A DNA stretch of 43,708 bases from the NCBI GenBank assembly GCA_036276235.1, contig DATBDZ010000060.1:1-43708 (forward strand), given 5' to 3'. Positions 8,641-15,575 of this stretch are shown here, piece after piece (positions within the stretch are counted from its first letter, which is position 1; each line of letters opens with the position of its first letter). A model generated the notes under the pieces. It saw only the letters and a list, made by a program, of their open reading frames with translations, searched no databases and was not told the DNA's origin. The position numbers and the translations under genes are program-made. The stretch is from JANWHF01 sp036276235 (GTDB lineage Bacteria > Planctomycetota > Phycisphaerae > Tepidisphaerales > Tepidisphaeraceae).

Positions 8641-8824
8641 CCCACCCACGCCGCGGCAGAGTCGGATGAGTGTAACGAGTCCGCGCCGCCGCGGATTGGG
8701 AACGCGTTTGTGGTCAGGGAAACTGACTCGCTAGTCGCTTTGGTCAGAGCGAAGTGCGCGCAGGGGATCCGCGGCGGCGCGGGTTCGTTGCACTCACCCG
8801 ACTCTGCCGCGGCGTGGGTGGGGA
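8641..8824. repeat. Long imperfect inverted repeat
   Basis: The left arm (8641-8696) begins CCCACCCACGCCGCGGCAGA. The right arm (8766-8824) ends with the reverse complement of that word, and the match runs for roughly 55 bases with a few mismatches. The spacer of about 70 bases has no open frame. The element fills most of the space between two divergent genes. No other copy is seen in the window. Confidence 0.8.
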
Positions 8825-8907
8825 TTGCGACGCTTTTCGCACATCCGCGCGCAATCGAGTTGTAAGCCCTTGCAGGTTATCATGCGTCCAACCCTTGGGG
8901 TGCATTG

Positions 8908-11157
8908 ATGACAGCGAGAATCGTGAGATACGTCGTAGTGATGGTGGTGCTGGCTGTCGCAGCCAGCACTATTGTGATTCGTGTTCACCACCGCTCCGTA
9001 GTCGCGCCGCCTCCGGTGGCTACCAGGCCCGCTGTCGTGCAGACTAAGCCGTCTGAACCGCCGCCTGTTGCGCAGGTCATCGAGCCGGCGGTCGCCCGGA
9101 CTTATCTTGATGTCGTCCACGTGGCGTATCCGAAGTTTCCCGCGACGCAGCCTTTGGGGATGCCGCTCGATCTTTCGCAGGCGGCTCATCTCGTTCTGGA
9201 AGATCCGGTTTATCTGAGCTCGGGTCCGCGCGCCGATTTATGGATCACGCGGGCCGATGCGCCGGCGACGCCGGACGTGCTGAAGGAAGCGGTGGATCCC
9301 CAGAAGGATGTGCAGGTGCACGTGACGCGCGAGCGCGTTGTCTTTGTGCACTGGATGCCCAGCGATAAGGGACCGTGGCAGCCATGGCTGATTTGCAGCA
9401 AGGCGGATCAGACGTTCGAGGCGGTGAGCGCGGCGGGAAGAGTTCCGCTGCCGCGACAGGATTATCGCTGGGATAAGGCGATGTCCTGGAATGAGAATGT
9501 CGTCGCGCCGTGCGCAACGGGCGTTTCGATTTTGCAGCTTGGGCCGCACGTCACGGAATCGTTTCACGAGCTGGCGCCGGCCGATGCCGACCGCGCGCAG
9601 CTTTCATCGCCGCAGATTCTGCTGGATTGGAAGGGATTGCTCGCCTGGCTTCCGTGGGAAGACCAAAAAACCGGCGGCCACGGCGCGGCTCGATTTGTTG
9701 ATAACGCCTGGACCGATCTGGGCGAGAGCGCGGGCTTTCCGGATAAGGTTCTGCACTTGGTGCCGCTCAATGACGGCAATGTGCTGATCCTTCACGCGAA
9801 TTCCGAGGTCGGCGTGCAACTAAGCCTGGCCGTGCTAGATCGCCTCGATATCGATCAGAAAAAGATCGCCGAGCTGGTCGCGACGCTATCCGATCCCGAT
9901 GACACCAAGCGGCAGGAAGCCTACAAACAGCTTACGACTTACGGCTCGGGGATTTGGCCGATTCTGGAAAAAATGCTTGACGATCAGGAACCCGAGGCCA
10001 AGGCGCGCCTGCGCCTGCTGCTTCGCGCCAAGACCACGCCGACGCTCGGCGGGATGGTGCTGATCGGGGATCGCAAGCTGCGCCTCGCCGCCCATTTGAG
10101 CGACGGCGGCACGGTCTTCTACGCCGACGGCGGCGTGAGCATCACCAATCCTGATCGCCCCGATGATGAGCCGGCGGTGGTTGCTCCCGCATGGATCAGC
10201 ATTCGCCCGGGCATGCCGATCCAGCTTTTGTCTGGCGCGCTCGTGACTGATGTAACCCCGGGCAAATCGAAGATCGACGTAGTCGGCGGCGATTGGCTTG
10301 TGACCACCGACATCCGCGGCCCGCGCCGATTTATCGGCAATGGACTTGTACAACTATTGCGCAAGAGTGAGTCGAATTTCAGTGATCTGATTGGCGAAGA
10401 TCGCCGCGGGCGGTGGGTCTTCCGCAAGTCCGCCGCCGCCAGCGCCACGCAGCCGACGACGCAGGATACATCCAGCTCCGATGCGACGCTGATCATCGAT
10501 CCGACCTTGCCCGATCCGACGCCGCGCCTGCCAGTGTGGGTTTTCCGCAATGCCAAAACCGTCGGCTGGGACAAGGACGGCTGGCCGGTCGCGCAAAGGC
10601 AAAGCAGCTACGCCCTGCACGAAGGCGGCTGGCAGCTCATGGAGGACAAGGAAACGGTCTACAACCAGCCCGACGGGCGCGCCGGATCGTCCGAGCCGGG
10701 CCTGGGCGCGGAGTGGTCGGAGCAGTTTTGGGACCGATGGCTGCCCGCGCGTCCGATGCTGGTCGATCCGCAAGGCACACGATATTTCGGCGGACTTACT
10801 GAACTGCGCACGATCAATGCGAAAGGCGAGCAAACGATCTGGCCCCTTCCGCCCAATGCCATTGGCGAAGGCCCGGTGAACCTCGTGCGAACGAAAGACG
10901 GGAAGTTATTCCTGTTCAATCAGCCAAGCCGCGTTTTGCGGATTCGCCCGACGCCAGGATCTGCCGAGCCGTTCGAGCTAGAAGTGACCTTCACCCACAA
11001 CATCCCCACCGTAGATCACCCCACGCGCATCTGGGTCGATCCGGCTGATCGCATCATCATCGCCTACGGAAATAAGCTTGCGATTCTGTTCCCCAGCGGC
11101 TACATCCCGCCGGCGATTGTCGAGAAGATGCTCGGCGAGCCGGACGTCGGCGAGTGA
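8908..11157 (+). CDS. Large membrane-anchored or secreted protein, function unknown
   Basis: I do not recognise this 749-residue protein. The N-terminus has one hydrophobic segment (about 7-24, IVRYVVVMVVLAVAASTIV), giving a signal anchor or signal peptide, then a Pro-rich linker. The body is rich in Trp and beta-type segments. A short helical stretch at about 320-375 (LSDPDDTKRQEAYKQLTTYG) resembles a HEAT-like pair. The C-terminal third has repeated beta strands such as NLVRTKDGKLFLF and RIWVDPADRIIIAYGN, suggesting a propeller-like fold. A TTG at 8905 is in frame, but the ATG at 8908 with GGGG seven bases upstream is preferred. Its 3' end overlaps the convergent gene by 58 bases. Confidence 0.75.
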   Translation: MTARIVRYVVVMVVLAVAASTIVIRVHHRSVVAPPPVATRPAVVQTKPSEPPPVAQVIEPAVARTYLDVVHVAYPKFPATQPLGMPLDLSQAAHLVLEDPVYLSSGPRADLWITRADAPATPDVLKEAVDPQKDVQVHVTRERVVFVHWMPSDKGPWQPWLICSKADQTFEAVSAAGRVPLPRQDYRWDKAMSWNENVVAPCATGVSILQLGPHVTESFHELAPADADRAQLSSPQILLDWKGLLAWLPWEDQKTGGHGAARFVDNAWTDLGESAGFPDKVLHLVPLNDGNVLILHANSEVGVQLSLAVLDRLDIDQKKIAELVATLSDPDDTKRQEAYKQLTTYGSGIWPILEKMLDDQEPEAKARLRLLLRAKTTPTLGGMVLIGDRKLRLAAHLSDGGTVFYADGGVSITNPDRPDDEPAVVAPAWISIRPGMPIQLLSGALVTDVTPGKSKIDVVGGDWLVTTDIRGPRRFIGNGLVQLLRKSESNFSDLIGEDRRGRWVFRKSAAASATQPTTQDTSSSDATLIIDPTLPDPTPRLPVWVFRNAKTVGWDKDGWPVAQRQSSYALHEGGWQLMEDKETVYNQPDGRAGSSEPGLGAEWSEQFWDRWLPARPMLVDPQGTRYFGGLTELRTINAKGEQTIWPLPPNAIGEGPVNLVRTKDGKLFLFNQPSRVLRIRPTPGSAEPFELEVTFTHNIPTVDHPTRIWVDPADRIIIAYGNKLAILFPSGYIPPAIVEKMLGEPDVGE

Positions 11158-11513
11158 GAGAAGTGATGAAGTCTTGGCCGCTCTTCGGGAAGCTCGCCCC
11201 AGATGAGCCGTGCGCCGCACGAAGGGCAGCGGTGGGGTGTCAGATGAATATCGACGCCGCATAGTGGGCAGGCATACGGGAGCGGCGCCTGCCGGCTCAT
11301 CATCCACTCGGCCAACATCCGGAAGATTCGATAAAGCGGCCAAAACCCCGCAACGCACAACAGCGCGCCGACGATCACCTCATCGTCAATTCGTATTCCC
11401 GCGAAAGCCTGATAGAGAAGATAAAAAGGGAGGCCCAGAAACAGCGGCCAAAACATGAAGACCAGCCACCCCATCGCCACGCCGCGCCACGGATCGGTCT
11501 GTATCCGACGCAT
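11100..11513 (-). CDS. Small membrane protein with a C-terminal zinc ribbon
   Basis: A 137-residue protein. Two hydrophobic segments lie at about 14-36 (MGWLVFMFWPLFLGLPFYLLY) and 48-64. A zinc-ribbon-like pair of knuckles follows: CPLC (about 83-86) and CPSC (about 97-100). This arrangement is common in small planctomycete proteins of unknown role. The last 58 bases overlap the end of the convergent gene. A promoter lies so close that the mRNA may be leaderless. Confidence 0.6.
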   Translation of the reverse strand: MRRIQTDPWRGVAMGWLVFMFWPLFLGLPFYLLYQAFAGIRIDDEVIVGALLCVAGFWPLYRIFRMLAEWMMSRQAPLPYACPLCGVDIHLTPHRCPSCGARLIWGELPEERPRLHHFSHSPTSGSPSIFSTIAGGM

Positions 11514-11519
11514 GGCAGC

Positions 11520-11546
11520 ATTCTACCAACAGGATTCACAAGTCAA
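11520..11546 (-). promoter_or_regulatory. Promoter for the zinc-ribbon membrane protein, possibly leaderless
   Basis: On the minus strand, TTGACT (plus 11541-11546) and TAGAAT (11520-11525) each match consensus at five of six bases. The spacer is short, 15 bases. The ATG begins six bases after the -10 element, so transcription would start at or next to the start codon. No Shine-Dalgarno site is present. Confidence 0.45.
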
Positions 11547-11583
11547 AACAAAAACCCCGTAGGCGTGGGTGGGACCTACGGGG
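11545..11583 (-). terminator. Intrinsic terminator after the Nfu N-domain gene
   Basis: CCCCGTAGG (11555-11563) pairs perfectly with CCTACGGGG (11575-11583) around an 11-base loop. On the minus strand the stem is followed by GTTTTTGTTTTG. It lies about 90 bases downstream of the minus-strand gene ending at 11672. Confidence 0.75.
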
Positions 11584-11671
11584 TAAGGAGGGAAGAAACA
11601 CTTCGCACGAATGGATACGTGCTTATTGTTGAGCCGGTTCGACCACCGGCCATGTGCCAAAATATCCTCGT

Positions 11672-11935
11672 TCAAACCTCCGCGAGTATTTTCTTGATCT
11701 TGCTCGTGATCGGCGGCCACTTCGCCTGCGGCTGCTTATTCACCGTCACGAAATCTCCAAGCAACAGCAGACTTGCAACTCCGCTCACCTCAAACAGCCG
11801 CGATGCGATCGGATGCGCTGCTGCCGCCGACGCACCAAAAAAACTCGCCGGCTGCGGCGCGATCACGCGATCCAGAACAAACTTCATCGCATTAGGATTA
11901 GGTGTCGGCTGAACATCCTTCACCGTGAATCCCAT
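11672..11935 (-). CDS. Stand-alone Nfu/NifU N-terminal domain protein
   Basis: An 87-residue cytosolic protein that matches the Nfu_N domain: QPTPNPNAMKFVLDR near the N-terminus, then IASRLFEVSGVASLLLLGDFVTVNK. In complete Nfu proteins this domain precedes a CxxC iron-sulfur scaffold domain. Here the CxxC domain is absent and the protein ends soon after the core, so it cannot bind a cluster like canonical Nfu. It may be an accessory to Fe-S maturation or a target-binding module. A candidate extended -10 (TGCTATATT, minus strand, around 11961-11968) lies upstream, and a clear terminator lies downstream. Confidence 0.78.
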   Translation of the reverse strand: MGFTVKDVQPTPNPNAMKFVLDRVIAPQPASFFGASAAAAHPIASRLFEVSGVASLLLLGDFVTVNKQPQAKWPPITSKIKKILAEV

Positions 11936-12158
11936 GCCGTCTCAGATGACAGAGCGAGGAATATAGCAATCTCTTCCTATCTTGCCATACCTGTTGAAAA
12001 CTTTTTTTGATTCCAGAAGGAATCGCCTTGCGGATCAACTCGCGCGTCGTCCGAGAATATCCATGCGCCGGAGATCAGACTAGCCAGAATTTCCCGAAGT
12101 TTTATGAAAACCCGCCGCCGCATCGGTAATCGAGATGACAGATCGTCCGGTGGGGAAT
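11936..12158. other. Intergenic sequence, no gene seen
   Basis: Upstream region of the Nfu N-domain gene. It holds a possible minus-strand -10 (AATATA on plus at 11961-11966, read as TATATT on minus, preceded by TGC) without a good -35. Nothing else is recognised. Confidence 0.4.
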
Positions 12159-12402
12159 TTTAAATTCCGAAACCCGAATCCCCGAAATCCGAATCAAATC
12201 CGAATGACGGAATTCCGAATGCCGAACGCTGAGAATCCACGAAGGACACGAAGGGAGCACTAAGAACCACGAAGGGAAATCGAATGGATTCTCTTCTTAG
12301 TGGTCCTTAGTGCTCCCTTCGTGTCCTTAGTGGATTCTCTGCTTTCGGAATTTGGACATTTGGACATTGATTCGGATTTCGGGGATTCGGGTTTCGGGTT
12401 TT
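12159..12402. repeat. Nested inverted repeat of about 240 bases
   Basis: Two palindromes are nested. The outer arms (12160-12220 and 12345-12402) are built from degenerate CGAATCC/GGATTCG words such as CGAAACCCGAATCCCCGAAA and its complement. The inner arms (about 12232-12281 and 12291-12340) carry CACGAAGGACACGAAGGGAG and its complement. The two layers differ in sequence and base composition, as if one element inserted into another. No coding frame is supported. Confidence 0.8.
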
Positions 12403-12440
12403 GACGCTGCCTCCGTGGTGAAGAATTCGGGGTGGAAACA

Positions 12441-13231
12441 TCACGGCGTCGGCTGCGCCGCTTCGGCCATGCAGCGGACCAATTCGGCGCCAAATGCCTT
12501 CCGATCCTCAATCGTCGCGGCACGGCCGAGCTTGGTGCCGCGGGCGATTCGCTGCTCCATCAGCACGACCGGCACCTTCTTCTGGGCATAAAGAGCATTC
12601 GTTGACGTGGCCGGAGTCGTCACCACCGCCAGCGGCTTGCTCAGGTCAAAGCTGCTCCGGGCCGAGAGCAACTGAAAAAACCGCTGCATCCGCGCCTGGG
12701 CGGCTCCGTCGATTGCATTGGTCTCCATATATTCGTTGGTCTCAGTGTTATGCAGATTGACCATCAGATCAATCGGACGGCCAGCATCGGCCCAGGCGAA
12801 GATCGCACGCTTGGCGTACCAGATCTCCGACATCAGCCGCAGGTCGTCCTTGCTGGCCAGGCTCACGTGATCCCAATGACGATTGACGTCATATCCATTG
12901 GCATTGAAGGCTTCCAGGTGTGCCCATCGTCGCTAAAGACCGGCCGGATGTTCGCGTTCATCGCGACGGCTCCGGGCGTGTCGTTGTACTCGCCGACAAA
13001 ATCGGTCAGCGTGATGACCAGACTCCGCCCCTTCACATGATCCATGCGGAAGTAATACCAGTTGGCCTGACGGTTTCGCCCGCGCTCATCCGATTGGCCG
13101 GCGACGTGACAGCGAAATGTCGCGTCGTCGATCTTCTCGATTTGGCCGACCGAGGCGTCTTCGAAATTGGTGTTGAAGGTGATTGATTGCGCGCGAACGA
13201 GCGGGCAAAAGATCAGGATGAGTATCAACAT
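12441..13231 (-). pseudogene. Decayed M14-family zinc carboxypeptidase: catalytic core deleted and frame shifted
   Basis: The 5' part (13231 to about 12915) encodes a signal peptide (MLILILIFCPLVRAQ) and the beta-rich N-terminal domain of M14 carboxypeptidase-like proteins (NFEDASVGQIEKIDD, then VFSDDGHTW). The 3' part, in another frame from about 12908 to 12441, opens with FNANGYDVNRHWD and continues to LHNTETNEYMET, the conserved second half including the third zinc ligand. In intact relatives more than 100 residues, including the HxxE zinc site, separate these blocks. Here they abut with a frame change. A large internal deletion and frameshift therefore destroyed the gene, unless this is an assembly error. 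Confidence 0.75.
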
Positions 13232-13249
13232 GCGCGCAGCGATTTGGTT

Positions 13250-13355
13250 CCCTCCCTCGGTACTCCGGGGGAGGGTTAGGGAGGGGGTTTGCGCGACAGA
13301 CGCCACCCGCCGCTCAGCCCCCACCCCAACCCTCCCCCGGAGTACCGAGGGAGGG
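13250..13355. repeat. Inverted repeat made of two TACT/AGTA tetraloop hairpins
   Basis: The left hairpin, CCTCCCTCGG-TACT-CCGGGGGAGG (13251-13274, one G-T pair), and the right hairpin, CCTCCCCCGG-AGTA-CCGAGGGAGG (13331-13354), are reverse complements of each other. They enclose a 55-base spacer. The block sits upstream of the decayed M14 gene. Confidence 0.85.
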
Positions 13356-13486
13356 AGAAGACTCCACCGCGCGCCAGTCGTAGCTTGAGTCATTCAAGAA
13401 ACGGTAATGTCGCCGACCAAGAGCGGCAATATGAAGTGGCAAAGCGGTACGCCGACGGCGTGACACTCCAGGCGGTTCTTTCGTAG

Positions 13487-13647
13487 CACGGGTTTGTAAC
13501 CCGTGTCCGCCGTACTCGGCGGAATTCGAGTGTTCTTTCGCTTCGCTCCGGGCTGATTTGGTCGGAGTACCGACCAACGTCCTGGAGTACCAGGACCCAC
13601 GGGTTGGAAACCCGTGCCACATAAGAATCACGGGCGGGCCGCCCGTG
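13487..13647. repeat. Cluster of six short hairpins (CACGGGTT type and TACT/AGTA tetraloop type)
   Basis: In order: CACGGGTTTGTAACCCGTG (13487-13505); CCGCCG-TACT-CGGCGG (13507-13522); TTGGTCGG-AGTA-CCGACCAA (13558-13577); GTCCTGG-AGTA-CCAGGAC (13579-13596); CACGGGTTGGAAACCCGTG (13598-13616); CACGGGCGGGCCGCCCGTG (13629-13647). The last one contains the final codons and stop of the cyclase gene. The region 13360-13486 before it shows no gene. Confidence 0.85.
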
Positions 13648-14764
13648 CCACATCTCGCCCTGCCCCCGCATGCCGCCTCAAGCATTCGAGCACGATCTGC
13701 GGCTCAACCGCCGTCATGTAATCTTCCGCCGGATTGACGAATTGCCCGCAGGTTCGCAGCAGCAGAAACCGCAGTCCGTGCCGCGTGCGCTTGTTGTCGG
13801 CGAGCATCGCATTATAAACCGCCTGCGGCTCAAGCCATTCCGGCAATCGCGTTGGCGCTCCGAGGCGCTCACCCAGCAATCGATAATGCTCGCGCAAGAG
13901 TTCGTCGCTCATGTGTCCGAGTGAATTGCTCAACTCCGCCGCCAGGCACATGCCGATCGACACGGCTTCGCCGTGCAGCAGGCGGCCCTGGCTGAGCCAT
14001 TCGATCGCATGGCCAAACGTGTGGCCGTATTCGAGGATGATGCCGTATTTCTTCTCCGTCGGGTCGTCGCGAATGATTTGCAGCTTCGATTGGATGATCG
14101 TCAGCGTCAGCTCCGCCCAGCGATCGGTCGTCCACAGATCGAGCATCTGATCCGCGCCGGAGATGTTGTCGTGCGAGATGAGAACATTCTTGATCCCCTC
14201 GACGATCCCGCTCTGCTGCTGTCGGCGAGGCTCCCCACGCGAATACGCCGCGTCGGCCCAGACAAACAGCGGCGCGTGATAGACGCCAAATTGGTTTTTC
14301 CCGCGCGCGCCGTTGATCGCCTGCTTGTTGCTCAGCGTGCTGTCGGACTGCGCGGTGAGCGTGGTCGGCACATGAACAAATCGGATGCCGCGATACACAA
14401 GAGCCGCCGCCAGACCGACGACGTTGCCGACCATTCCGCCGCCGAGTGCGATCAACACCGAGTCTTTGGTGACGCCGCGCGCCACCAGCTCTTCGCACAG
14501 CTCGCGCAGCGTGTCCCAATTCTTGAACCGCTCGATGTCGTTGATTTGCACGAGCGAACAATCCGCCCCGCTCTTCTGGATGCGTTGCAGCAGATCGCGG
14601 CCAAACAGATCGATTAGCTTTTCGCTGCTGACCAGAAAGCATCGATCGAAATCGATCTCTTTGAGATGGGAAGCAAACTGCTCGGCGATCCGATCCCCAA
14701 AATAAAACGGACTGCTGACCAGCAAGCTGGTATCAAGACGAGTAACGCGGCCAGGATTAAACAT
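13628..14764 (-). CDS. Sugar-phosphate cyclase, dehydroquinate-synthase fold, resembling 2-deoxy-scyllo-inosose synthase
   Basis: A 378-residue cytosolic NAD-dependent cyclase. The nucleotide loop GGGMVGN is at about 108-114, followed by RGIRFVHVPTTL. The next block, DSTLSNKQAINGARGKNQFG (about 141-160), has KQAIN where dehydroquinate synthase has KTGVN. That resembles 2-deoxy-scyllo-inosose synthases, which cyclise glucose-6-phosphate. Metal ligands are intact: Glu in GIVEGIK (about 189), His in EYGHTFGHAIEW and His in LLHGEAVSIGM. No aminotransferase or aminoglycoside gene is nearby, so the product is uncertain. The ATG at 14764 fits the family; a longer frame begins at 14827. The last residues (ARAARP) and stop lie in a repeat hairpin, so the native C-terminus may have been replaced. 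Confidence 0.82.
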   Translation of the reverse strand: MFNPGRVTRLDTSLLVSSPFYFGDRIAEQFASHLKEIDFDRCFLVSSEKLIDLFGRDLLQRIQKSGADCSLVQINDIERFKNWDTLRELCEELVARGVTKDSVLIALGGGMVGNVVGLAAALVYRGIRFVHVPTTLTAQSDSTLSNKQAINGARGKNQFGVYHAPLFVWADAAYSRGEPRRQQQSGIVEGIKNVLISHDNISGADQMLDLWTTDRWAELTLTIIQSKLQIIRDDPTEKKYGIILEYGHTFGHAIEWLSQGRLLHGEAVSIGMCLAAELSNSLGHMSDELLREHYRLLGERLGAPTRLPEWLEPQAVYNAMLADNKRTRHGLRFLLLRTCGQFVNPAEDYMTAVEPQIVLECLRRHAGAGRDVARAARP

Positions 14765-14886
14765 AATGGCTGCCCTGCAACACCGGGAGCCCATCCCGAC
14801 CGCGCATTGGCACGATTGATCTACCACATTTTAGGCCGAATGTTTGAAATCCATGAGCGCTTCAAAGTCGCGCGAATAAATTTGTT

Positions 14887-14915
14887 TTGCCCGCGGTTAT
14901 GCAAGTCGGTAGGAT
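14887..14915 (+). promoter_or_regulatory. Promoter of His/Cys-rich gene copy 1
   Basis: TTGCCC (14887-14892), a 17-base spacer and TAGGAT (14910-14915) recur with the same spacing before the paralog at 21.6 kb. The AT-rich block GCGAATAAATTTGTTTTG just upstream is also conserved and could be an UP element or regulator site. The 5' leader would be about 15 bases. Confidence 0.6.
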
Positions 14916-14936
14916 GCGCGCTTGTTGCCTGATCCC

Positions 14937-15302
14937 ATGTTTCATCGTTCGATCAAGTTTCTCGTGCTTGCAAGCCTCCTGGCATGGGGGACGGGCGCGG
15001 CACAGTTTGTTCACGAGCGAACGGAACACTCGGAGCTGGATGAGGCGATCTCGGCGGCCCGCGCACTTGCAACACGCTTTTCGGATCCGGCTCACCGCCA
15101 CCCGCAGCCACCGCATCACAACCACGACGATTGCCCGACCTGCCAACTGCTTGCGCACATGAAGGCAACGCGCGTGGCGCCTCCGCCTCCGATGTGCGTT
15201 CATGTGCTGACGTACGAGCGCGCTTCTACGTTCGTTTATTCGTTTCCGCCCGCCAATCCCCTTCCTTCTGCTCCAATTCGCGGTCCTCCGGTCGCTGCGT
15301 AG
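14937..15302 (+). CDS. Small exported His/Cys-rich protein, copy 1 (DUF2946-like)
   Basis: A 121-residue protein with an N-terminal hydrophobic signal (MFHRSIKFLVLASLLAWGTG), a central His-rich stretch, and the motif HHNHDDCPTCQLLAH (about 60-74) with Cys66 and Cys69. The C-terminus ends APIRGPPVAA. Size, signal and His-x-His...Cys-x2-Cys pattern resemble DUF2946-type proteins, which often sit next to TonB-dependent metal receptors. The family match is by eye and unproven. It aligns without gaps to the 121-residue paralog at 21673, with identical Cys positions. Metal binding in the periplasm is the simplest inference. Translation starts at the ATG at 14937; an in-frame TTG at 14922 lies too close to the promoter. 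Confidence 0.7.
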   Translation: MFHRSIKFLVLASLLAWGTGAAQFVHERTEHSELDEAISAARALATRFSDPAHRHPQPPHHNHDDCPTCQLLAHMKATRVAPPPPMCVHVLTYERASTFVYSFPPANPLPSAPIRGPPVAA

Positions 15303-15575
15303 CCATCCAACTATCGGCTTTCTTCACCCACTCTGACACTGCGCTGATCGTGGCGGGTGGTCAAATTGCGTGACGAGGCCAAGCCGTTCAGGTGGATGCA
15401 TCAAGTGCGGCGCGCGGCGTCTTTCCTTCCGCGGACTTCAATCGATTCCGGCGACGGCCAACGTTCATGCCGTTGATTCGCCCTGCGTTTCTCGTCCGGG
15501 GATTCGCGCACCGGCTTGCTTGATCGTCATTTGATTCATCCTGTTCAGGTCGCTTGAAACAACTTGGAGGGACAG

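Larger units (their letters stand above)
14868..15352 (+). repeat. Duplicated segment, copy 1 (promoter, His/Cys-rich gene and 3' flank)
   Basis: This stretch aligns with 21604-22088. Similarity begins at GCGCGAATAAATT upstream of the promoter and runs through the gene. It ends in the 3' flank at CGGCTTTCTTC and TGCGCTGATCG, which both copies share. Conservation of non-coding flanks shows that the whole unit was duplicated or is under shared constraint. Confidence 0.85.

Noticed and set aside
12863..13393. A 176-residue gene starting at 13393
   Set aside because: Its first 54 codons read through an inverted repeat. The real start is the signal-peptide ATG at 13231, and the frame is the 5' half of the broken M14 gene.
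15353..15575. Riboswitch or small RNA upstream of the DUF58 gene
   Set aside because: I found no conserved cobalamin-box or other riboswitch signature and no terminator-like fold.
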